From NCBI RefSeq assembly GCF_001311925.1, contig NZ_BBCG01000020.1, forward strand, positions 1 through 64,000: 64,000 nt of DNA. The letters run 5' to 3'. The translations under genes and the position numbers were made by a program. The notes below the pieces were generated by a model. The model saw only the letters and a program-made list of their open reading frames with translations, was not told the DNA's origin and searched no databases. The DNA comes from Cellulosilyticum ruminicola JCM 14822. GTDB taxonomy: Bacteria > Bacillota > Clostridia > Lachnospirales > Cellulosilyticaceae. The stretch's first letter is position 1, and each line of letters starts with the position of its first letter. Of the stretch, positions 22,337 through 32,800 are shown piece after piece.

Positions 22337-23773
22337 TCTTTCCAGTTGCTGGATAGCTGTTTCATCATATGACTCGATAACAGCTTGTGCATTTGTGCCG
22401 CTATATCCGAAAGCACTAACACTTGCTCTATATGGCCCATTTTGTTCCCATGGCTTTGTCTCTGTATTCACATGAAATGGTGAATCTTTAAAATCAAAAT
22501 GCTCATTTAATTTAGTAACATTTAAAGTTGGCACAAGCTTTTTGTTTTGCATACATAATAAAACTTTGTGAATACTGGCCATAGCTGCAGCAGCTGAGGT
22601 ATGTCCTATGCTATTTTTTACTGAACCTATTTCACAGAAGTTCTTACGATCTGTCTTTTCTTTAAAAGCTGTAGATAATGCTTCTAATTCTATAGGATCA
22701 CCTAACTTAGTTCCTGTACCATGTAATTCTGCATAACTTATTGTCTCTGGATTAATATTGTAACGATCATACAAATCACGAGCTAATTGAATTTGACTTC
22801 CAAGATTAGGCGCAGTTATACCATTTGTTCTACCATCTTGATTAATATTGGAACCAATAATGACACCATATATATGATCATGATCCGCCTGTGCATCTTT
22901 TAATCTTTTTAAAACAATAGCGCCTACACTTTCTCCTGGTACAAAACCATTAGCTTCATTGTCAAATGCCTTACACTTTCCATCTGGTGACAACATGCCT
23001 GCACTACACATACCAACATACGACTCAGGATCAATATATAAGCTTACGCCTCCAACTAATGCCATCTCTATTTCACCATTTACTAATGATTGTATGGCCA
23101 AATGTGTACTTACTAATGAAGATGAACATGCTGTATCGATTGGTATAGCAGGACCTTTTAGATTTAAATAATAGGCAATACGTGCCACACCAATTGCATT
23201 ACTACTGCCTGTAATACTATTGTTCTCTACACCATTTTGCTTACTTAAACCACTGTATTCACCATTAATAATGCCTAGATATACACCACATTTTTTATTA
23301 TTTAAAGTGGTTCTGCTATAACCTGCATCCTCAAATGCCTTATAGCCTTCTTGTAAAAATAGGCGGTGTTGAGGATCCATGCTTTCAGCTTCTGATGGTG
23401 GGATTTCAAAAAATAAGGAATCAAAGCACTCTATATCGTCTAACATCCCCATCCATTTACAATAAAACTTGCCTTCTTTATTCTTATCTGGATCATAATA
23501 CTCTTCCAAGTTCCATCTTGAATTTGGAATCTCTCTTACACCATTTATCCCCTTCTCAAGATTATTCCAATACTCCTGTATATTGCTGGCATTGGGATAT
23601 CGTCCAGATATCCCAATGATTGCAATAACTTGATCATTTGCTGTATATTCTTGCGGCGTACATTCTTGCTCATTAGATTTATAATTGGAATTGAGTTTTT
23701 TAATTTCTTCTTTTGCTTGTTCTGGTGTAATTTTCTTTTCTTTTAACCCCTTTAATATATCTTTCAATTCCAT
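22271..23773 (-). CDS. PKS-C true N-terminus: docking domain and KS9
   Basis: The start at ATG 23773 is supported by GAGGGGG 8 nt upstream and by the domain order; it overlaps the PKS-B stop. Residues 1-28 (MELKDILKGLKEKKITPEQAK) form a helical docking domain of the kind that receives chains between trans-AT PKS proteins. KS9 follows (IAIIGISGRYPNASN) with Cys in IDTACSSSLVSTH near 23130, ELHGTGTKLGDP and KNSIGHTSAAAA. KS9 differs from both main KS types here, which fits its position after a beta-branching module. The stop at 22271 is just after the KS and is due to a frame slip near 22336. Confidence 0.9.
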   Translation of the reverse strand: MELKDILKGLKEKKITPEQAKEEIKKLNSNYKSNEQECTPQEYTANDQVIAIIGISGRYPNASNIQEYWNNLEKGINGVREIPNSRWNLEEYYDPDKNKEGKFYCKWMGMLDDIECFDSLFFEIPPSEAESMDPQHRLFLQEGYKAFEDAGYSRTTLNNKKCGVYLGIINGEYSGLSKQNGVENNSITGSSNAIGVARIAYYLNLKGPAIPIDTACSSSLVSTHLAIQSLVNGEIEMALVGGVSLYIDPESYVGMCSAGMLSPDGKCKAFDNEANGFVPGESVGAIVLKRLKDAQADHDHIYGVIIGSNINQDGRTNGITAPNLGSQIQLARDLYDRYNINPETISYAELHGTGTKLGDPIELEALSTAFKEKTDRKNFCEIGSVKNSIGHTSAAAAMASIHKVLLCMQNKKLVPTLNVTKLNEHFDFKDSPFHVNTETKPWEQNGPYRASVSAFGYSGTNAQAVIESYDETAIQQLERKLSLMKSIRVYFYYQQETKHN

Positions 23774-23890
23774 TTTTCATTCCCCCTCTGATAGTCACTA
23801 ATTAGTTTCTCCGTATCCGATACTTCTGCATCACCCTCGTATACTTGCCATAATAGCTGATCAATATCTATATCCTCTTTCTGCTCTATC
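23764..23890 (-). other. C-terminal docking domain of PKS-B
   Basis: The last 40 or so residues of PKS-B after ACP8c, containing IDIDQLLWQVYEGDAEVSDTE, follow the pattern LLxxVxxGxxxxxEA. The first residues of PKS-C (LKDILKGLKEKKITPEQAKE) follow a similar pattern. Such pairs form small helical bundles that pass the chain between trans-AT PKS proteins. Adjacent genes and translational coupling support the order PKS-B to PKS-C. Confidence 0.65.
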
Positions 23891-26800
23891 TCTTTCTCAG
23901 CTTTTTCTTCTTGTACGTCACCTAATATTGATACAATATATTTAGCAAACTCGCTTAAATTAGAGTATTGATATATCTTTGTTGTACTTATATTCGTCTT
24001 ATACTTTTTATTAATACCTCTAATCCATTCCACCCCTATAATTGAATCTAATCCTAACTCTGTAAAACCTGTGCCATAATCAATTTCTTCTACATCTACA
24101 TAAAGTTCTTGCGCCAAACTATTTGCCAAATCACTTAAAATCTCTTCCATATTTACTGAAGTCTTTGTTTTAGATGGTTTTACGCTTTTAACTTCTTGTA
24201 CATTAGATACTTCTGTTTTCTTAATGTTACTAGCTATATATTTGGCAAACTCAATTAAATTTGGATATTCATAAATTCTAGTAGAATTAATATTCACACC
24301 ATACTTCTTATTGATATGTTTAACCCATTCTACGCCTATAATTGAATCTAAACCTAATTCCATAAAGCTCTTTTCATAATCAATATCTTCTAGATCAATA
24401 TAAAGTTCCTCAGCTAAGCTACTTGCTAAATCTACAATTATTTCATCCATATTGATGCTTGGATGCTCTTCTTCTATAGCTTTAGGAGTAACCTTTTCTT
24501 CTTTTCTAACATTTTGGGTTACTTGACTAACTGATTCAATTTGACCTGCTACGTTAGATACTTTATTTAATGATTGTGCAATATACTTTGTAAACTCTAG
24601 TAAGTTTGGATATTGATATATTCTTGTTGAACTAATATTCAAACCATACTTTTTATTAATTTCACGAATCCACTCTACCCCTATAATTGAATCTAGTCCT
24701 AATTCTGTAAAGCTCTTATCAGACTCTATCTCTTCTATGTCTACATATAATTCTTTAGCTAAGCTTACTGTTAAATCTTGAAGTAACTCACTAACTTCTA
24801 CACCCTTTTGAACTTCACTACGTTTTTGAGGCGCAATAGGCTTTTTACTTTCTGCTTGTACAGAATGATTTAAGGCTTCTCCTCCTAGAGGCTCTAATGT
24901 TATCAGCTCTCTTACCTCATCTGGTACATACGTTTCATTATTTAAGTATTCACTCAAATCTCTTAAAACTATTTTATTTTCTCTAGCTTGCATAGGCACT
25001 TTCTCACTCATTTGAGGTGTTACTGTTTTTTCTGAGACTGGCTTTGTGGCTACTGATTTAGGTGCTACCACTGGCTTAGGTGTTCTAACTGGCTCAGATT
25101 CTACTACTGGCTTATTTGTTATGGCTGGTTTATTCTTTGTTCTCATACCTACCCAGTGTTTCTTCTTCGCAAAAGGATATGTTGGTAAGCTCACCATATT
25201 TAATTGCTCACCAAAGAGTTCTTTAGCAGGTATTTCATGTCCTAAGCAGTAAAACTCTGCTAATGCACAAATCTTATCAAAATAAAGCTGCTCGTCATTT
25301 ACACATTCATGACTTTCCCTTATTAATTCTTTTATAATCCTTTGCATTGTTGTTTGTACTGTAAAATCTCTACTTACGCTTCCCCTAAATATATTTTGTA
25401 CCTTTACACTTTCCTCAGCTTGTCGTAATACCCAAACTGCTTCTTCTCTACTTCTTACAACAACTACGCAGCGTTCATTAAAATGTTTTCTACCATTTAA
25501 TAAGGTGTAACTTATTTGTGCTAGATTTAATTCTTCTTTGCTCTCTTCTAACATCACGCGCATATTGTGAATACACTCTTGTAAGATTTCTGTATTTCTA
25601 GCTGAGAATGCGAATAAGTAAGCTGGCATCTCATTAATGCATTTACACGCCTCATCTCTATAGCTCTTTACAACAACATGAGCATTAGTGCCACTCATAC
25701 CAAATGCACTTACAGCTGCTAATCTGGCTTTATTTGCTTCATCTTTCCAAACCTTATTTTTACGATTTAAATAAAATGGACTTTGTTCCCAGTCAATATA
25801 GTCATTTGGCTGTTCACAATGAATACTTTGTGGAATTGTTTCATATTTCATAGCTAATAGTAAACTAATTAAGCTTACTACACCTGATGCAGCTAATGCG
25901 TGTCCTATATTAGGTTTAGTAGATGTTAACGCACAATAATTTTTCTTATGTGCTACATAACCTTTAAATACTTCTGCTAATGCATTAATTTCTATTGGAT
26001 CCCCTAACTTAGTTCCTGTACCATGGGTTACAATATAGCTCATATCTTCTGGATTAACATTAAATCGTTTATATACGTCCTTTAATAATTTAACTTGAGC
26101 TTCTCCACTTGGTGCTGTGATACCATTTGTTCTTCCATCATAATTAATACCACTACCTACAATGGTGCCATAGATTGGATTGCCGTCTTGTTTTGCTTTA
26201 TCAAGCCTTTTAAGCACAATGACTGCTACGGCTTCTGCTGGAATCATTCCCTCTGCTCGTTTATCAAAAGCATAGCATTTACCATCTTTCCCTAGCATAC
26301 CTACTTGATCCATGCAATCATAAGTTGTTGCTAAAGCCATAATATTGGCTGCTGCTACAATAGCTGTATCACATTCACCACTTCTTAAACTTAAGCACGC
26401 TTCATGTACTGCTACTAAACCTGAAGAACAAGCTGTATTAATGGCCATATTTGGTCCATCCAAATTTAAGAAATAAGCTAAACGTGCTGCTAATACGCCA
26501 TTATGATTTGAGGTAATACTTCCCTCTGTACCAACTAATGCTTTATAATCTCCTTCTTCTACACCTACGAACATTCCTATTTTTTCTTCTTTTAATAATC
26601 TCTCACCATATCCAGCATCTTCTAAAGCCTTCCATGTTTCTTGTAATAATAATCTTTGTCTTGGGTCCATGGTTTCAGCTTCTCTAGGTGATATTTCGAA
26701 GAATAAGGAGTCAAACTCTGCTACCCCTGGAATAGAACCGATCTTCCTATCTTTGTTATCCTCCCACCATTGTGTACGTTCTTTGGAAACATTATGTACC

Positions 26801-29800
26801 ACATCTTTTCCTTCAGATAATATGGCCCATAGTTCCTCTACATTACGTGAATCTGGGAATCTACCACTCATTCCTACAACAGCGATTTCTACCTGTGATG
26901 GTGCAATAAATTGTTTTTCTGGAATGCTTCGCTCTACTTTTTTAGCCTCATAAACTGTATGTGCTATAGGTTGCTCTTTCTTATTTACAGTAACTACTTT
27001 TTTCTCTTCTTCTTGATAGTATTCTTCTAACACTTTATGATATTCATTATTTAAATACTCACATAACTTCTCAATTGTTGGGTATCTATAAAAAACATCT
27101 GGATTAATTACCAATTGATATTTCTTACTTAATATATCTGAAAACTCTTCAAGGGTCATAGAATCAAATCCAAAGTCCGCTAAATTTTCATTAACTTCTA
27201 TTTTACTAATAGGCAATTTTAATAGTTTACTAATAGCTTCTTTTAAATCCCATGTAATACATTGTGAAACGCTCCATCCTTTCATTTCACGTTTTCTTCC
27301 CTTACCAGGCTTTTTGATCGTTTTTTTAGTTTCTGCAATAATCACTTCATCTACCCCTTTTTTCTCTAACTGTAGAAATCTATACACCCTATCTCTTTCC
27401 CCAATTAATATAAGATGTTGAAGCCTTGTTTGAACTAATAACTTTTCAAGTAATGGGATTCCCTCTGCTGCTTCCATGAATTTTTGACCACTTGATTTAA
27501 GATACATTTTGCTACCTTGTTCATCTTGGAATCCCATTCCTTCACTCTTCCATAATGGCCAATTGACAACAACGGCTTTTCCTGTATAGCCTTCTTTTCC
27601 TACCTTGCTATTGTAGTACCTTGCATAACTCATTAAGAATCTATTGCCTACTGCATAGTCACAGTTTCCAAAATCACCAATAATCGCTGAGCTTGATGAG
27701 AAATAACAAATGAAATCTAATTGCTGTTCTTGGCATGCCTTAGTCAAAACAAGGGTGCCTTGAATCTTAGGTGCCATAGTTGCATAATACTCTTTAATGT
27801 CTTTTTCAAGTATATTTCCTTTACCTGGTAATCCAGCTGCATGTATAACACCATTTATTTTGCCAAATGCTTCTACACCTTTTTGAACGGCTTGTTGCAT
27901 TTGCTCTAAATTACAAACATCAGCTTGTACATATAATACATTTGCCCCTGCCTTTTTGATTCTATCTATTCGGTCTTGATATTTTTCTTGTTTGCTACGT
28001 CCAACTAATATCAAGTTCGCATCATATGTTTCTGCTAAATGCATTGAAAAGATCATTCCAAGTCCACCAAGTCCACCAGTTAAAAGATATATACCATCGT
28101 TTTTAAACATGCTTTCTGACTTATCTTCTAACTTCACTTCCTGCTTTTTGAGCACTTTTCTAATATTATTTTCATAGTAAACATTTTCAATCTTTTCTGC
28201 GAATAACTCTTGCCATACCACTGGTAAATACTTATTCATATCTGATGCTTTAATATAAGCTGTATGAATCTTTACCTTTGGTAAAACTAATTTAGTAGAA
28301 AATGTTATGCCCATCCATGACTCTTCATAACACTGGATTAATTCATCTTCATCACCACCTACAAGTGTTACTTGTTTAACACTTGTAGCTGTTTGATGAA
28401 TAGCTTGTAATATATATACAATGCTTGTTTGACTTCTAGCTTCTGCCTCATTCTCTTTGGCCCATAAATAAAGTATATTATCAAGCTCTCCTACTGCTTC
28501 TTTGATACGACTTAAAACTTGAATATGATCTTCTAATTTATCTTTATTAATACTATACTTATTGGCATCTTCTTGAGCATAAGCTTCACCTTGTGTAATC
28601 AATATAAGCCGAGTAGCTTCATTTTGCGCTTTAATATACTGAGTAATCTCACTCCAATGTGCTATATCTGCATATACGACGATATTTCGTATTTCCTTTT
28701 CTACCATTTCAAGTGTTTTCTCTTCCCAGTCTTCTTTAAATGCCATTGTTTCATATATAGCTTCTGCTCCTTTTACTTCTTTAGGACTTTCTACTTTCTT
28801 AAATCCTTCTATTTCAAATACCAACTCTTCTATATAAGCAGTTACATTTCCATCCCTATCACATAAATCTGCATCTACTACAAATACAGTCTTTCCAGCT
28901 TGTTCTTCTTGCGCTACTGTAAGGATTGCCCAAGTAATACATTCATTAATCTTGATGCTCATTTCAGTAGCTGTTTTAAGTTTTATACTTGCATTTTCTA
29001 TACCATAGGCTATTTTAATTGCACTTAGGCAAGATTCTAAAATATCTACATTAATAATCGCATCTGCTCTATAAACATTGGTAGATAAGCTATCTTTTAA
29101 CTTAACCATTAAACCTTCTTGACCTTGTAATATCTCTTCTATGCCTGCATATACTTTATCTACCTTGAGAGATTCTGGATATGCTTTGATTATTTCATTT
29201 AATTCTACTTGCTCTATAGTCGCTACTTCAGTAGCATTCACATAACCTATACTATTTGGATTTTCTACATTATCTTGTGCATAAACCTTAAAGTACATCT
29301 CTTGTGCTTCATCTAAGCCAAAGCCTATATGCACATCAGATACTTGACTAGATAGCTTATCATTCCAAACAATATTACGTATTTCCATTGTGCTTCTTTG
29401 TTCACCTAATGAAAGTGCCATACCTACTTGAACCATTTCAATATAAGCTAATTCTTTCATAAAACCATCTTCGAAGCATGATTCATTGCCAGTAAATATT
29501 GAGCTAAAGCGTTGCATCGTAAATTCTGATGTATTGCTATGTACTAATGGATGTAAAACTGAAGCCTGTGTATCATTAGAATGCACCTTACTACAACTTT
29601 CTTCTGCCCAATAATGCTCTCTTTCAAATGCATATGTTGGTAAATTAATAAGCTGTGGTGTATCGTTCTTAAATAATGCTTCGCTTGGCACATTATAACC
29701 CATACAATAGAATTCAGCTAATGCAGTTAATGCTGATTGATATTTCATTGAATCATTTTCCACACTATCTATTTGTTTTAATACATTTTCAATAGCTTCT

Positions 29801-32800
29801 TGAATAAACGCATGTCCCACAAAATCTCTAGGTACAACGCCTTCAAATAAATTAGGTAACTTCTTACCGCTATGAACTTGTTTAAGCACATTAATAGCTT
29901 CATCAATATCTCTTACTACCACGCTACAACGATGATTAAATGACATTCTACCTGTAAGTAATGTATAGCTTACTTCAGATAAATCTAAGGTTTTATTTCT
30001 TTCGAAAGTTGTAATCATATTACTAATATTGTTATAAAGTGAATCCTCTGTTTTAGCTGAAAAAACTAATAAATAATTTGACTTAGGTTCACAAACCTCT
30101 TTTACGTCATGATAGCTTTCAACTACCACATGTACATTCGTACCGCTCATACCAAATGCACTTACAGCACCTAAGCGTTTCACACCATTTGTATCAGACC
30201 AAGGTTTTAATTTTTGATTAATATAAAATGGACTTTCTTCCCAATGAATATAATCATTTACTTGCTCACAGTTAATACTTGCTGGAATAGCTTCTTTGTT
30301 TAATGCCATCACTAAGCTTATAAGACTTACTACGCCAGATGCCGCTAATGCATGACCGATGTTTGGTTTAGTAGATGTTAATGCACAGCATTTATTTGGC
30401 ATGTTATATGCTTTAAATACCTCTGATAGTGCATTAATTTCTATAGGATCACCAAGTTTAGTTCCTGTACCATGTGTCACCATATAACTTATATCCTGTG
30501 GATTAATATCAAATTTTTCGTAAGTATCTTTTAAGAGTTCAATTTGTGCTTGTCCACTTGGTGCAGTAATACCATTTGTTTTGCCATCATAATTTATGCC
30601 ATCAGCCACAATGCTTGCGTATATTGGATGATGATTCTCCTTAGCATAAGATAAACGTTTTAATACAACAACGGCTATAGCTTCTGCTGGAATCATACCA
30701 TCCGCACGTTTATCAAAGGCATAACATTTACCTGATTTAGATAACATACCTGCTTCCTTCATAGCATCATAGCTCTCTGGTGTACTCATAATATTGGCTG
30801 CTGCTACAATGGCTGTATCACATTCACCATTTCTTAAGCTTAAACATGCTTCATGTAATGCCACAAGTCCAGATGAACATGCTGTATTAATAGCCATATT
30901 AGGTCCTTTAAGATTTAAGAAATAGGCAAGTCGCGCTGCTAATACGCCATTATGATTAGCTGTAATATTGGCATTCTTTCCTACTAATACCCTATAATCA
31001 CTTTCTTCTATACCTGCAAATATACCTATCTTCTCATTCTTAAGTGCTTTTTCACCATAACCTGCATCTTCTAATGCTTTCCACATTTCTTCTAATAAAA
31101 TTCTCTGTCTAGGGTCCATATTTTCAGCTTCCCTAGGTGAAATACCAAAGAATAAGGCATCAAATTCATCAATCCCTGGAATAGCGCCTACATTTCTAGA
31201 GACAATTGGTGCTTGCCACCACTCTTTACGAGATTTATCAATATCATGAATGACTTCTTTTCCTTGGCTTAAAATAGTCCATAATTCATCAACATTCCAT
31301 GCATCTGGGAATCTACCACTCATACCAACAATGGCAATCTCCTCTTGAGGTTGAACACTTCTTCTAAGTGTCTTCTTATCTTTTTGTGGCATAATCTCTT
31401 TTTCTTCTTCTACTATTACAAATTCATCTTGATAGAACTCTTGCATTTTATCCGTATATTGTTTGTATAAATAATCCTTTAATCGTTCAATTGTTGGATA
31501 AGTATAAAACGTATCTGGTGTAATATTTATTTCATAGCGTTCATTAATATGGTCTGCAAATTTTAATAAGCTAATAGAATCAAATCCAAATTCACTTAAA
31601 CTCTCATCTAAATCTAGCTTTTCAGTTGGTATTTTAAGCATCTTAGTAATCATATTTTTTATTTCCCATATGATACACTGCTCTATTGTGAAGCCTTTCA
31701 TTTCCAAGCATCTTCCTTTACCAGTCACTTGCTTTTTCATCCGCCTTTTCTTAGGTGTAGCTACTTCTTGTAACTGCATCACATCACCACATTGTAAGTC
31801 ATATATATGAAGTGTCATATTACCAGCTTCATCATATAACTTCATATCTACTGTTAATTCTGCTTCTTGATTATTAATCGTCAATATACCCCATTTACTA
31901 GGACTTAAACTTAAGATTTCAATCTTATTAATCTTCTTAATATCAACTACATGCCACTTCTTATGGTGAATTTCTTGAAGTGCCTTTAAGCCACCAACTA
32001 TTATCTGAGGTGAAATAATTATATCTAAGTTATTTTCTTGTTCAAACTCTACAATCACCTGATTTGCTCCATCTGATGTCCATGTACTATGAATCTTCGG
32101 TATCGTCAGCGCCATTTTCTGACAGTCATTTACTTGAGCTTCAAGATCAGCTTTTTCTAGAGCTTCATTTCTTCTATAAACTGCTTTACCTGTACAATAT
32201 ACTGTCTCATCTCTAGTTAACTGCTTATCCTTACTAATTTCCCAATTCAAACTTCTTCCGCTTTCATATATTCTAGTATAAAGCTCACAAGCTTCTTCAT
32301 TTGTATCCAGTCTTTCAGGGAAAGTGATATGCTCTAAAACAAGAACTTTGTCTTGTTCTTCCTTAGAAAGCATCAATGCCTTACGTGCCATCTCTAGATA
32401 AATTGACTGCATTAACTGTTCTTTAGACATCAATGTTGTTTTAAAGCATTGTTGACTCAGATTAGATACATTCTCATGAATAAATGGATGAAGTTGTCTC
32501 ACACCTAAATTTGTCTCTTTTGCCTCTACCCAATATGTTTCTCTTGCAAATGGATAAGTTGGTAAACTTACCTTTTCTTGAATGCCATTAAATAGTTTTT
32601 CATAAGGCACTTCATATCCTTTACAATAATTTTCACTTAAGGTACATAATATCTTTTGATAAGCATCTACATCTAATCTGTTATTTGCTTCAATCATTTG
32701 TAACATAGACTCTTTAACTGTATCTAATGTCACAATGCCTCTTTGAACAGTGCCTTTAAATACGTTAGGTACACTCTCACTATCTATGGCTTTCTTTAAT

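Larger units (their letters stand above)
590..23773 (-). other. PKS-C: reconstructed trans-AT PKS megasynthase, modules 9-14
   Basis: Reading through frame breaks gives one protein of about 7,700 residues. Start ATG 23773 has GAGGGGG 8 nt upstream and overlaps the PKS-B stop by 10 bp, so the two are translationally coupled. Order: N-terminal docking helices (LKDILKGLKEKKITPEQAKE); KS9-DH9-KR9-ACP9; KS10-DH10-KR10-ACP10; KS11-DH11-KR11-ACP11; KS12-DH12-KR12-ACP12; KS13-ACP13; KS14-ACP14; C-terminal helix (DDEVIRQLKELLDESG). All six KS have the Cys-His-His set. No internal AT, ER, methyltransferase or thioesterase domain is seen. Breaks lie near 3021-3027, 3935, 4774, 6368, 6786, 15220, 20812 and 22336. 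Predicted chemistry: three successive KR/DH modules make a conjugated triene, module 12 leaves a hydroxyl or shifted alkene, and modules 13-14 leave keto groups unless trans enzymes act. Confidence 0.85.

Noticed and set aside
24830-25140. Pro/Lys/Val-rich stretch before ACP8a as a separate gene or a domain
   Set aside because: It is a low-complexity linker in the same frame between the KS8 linker and the ACPs.
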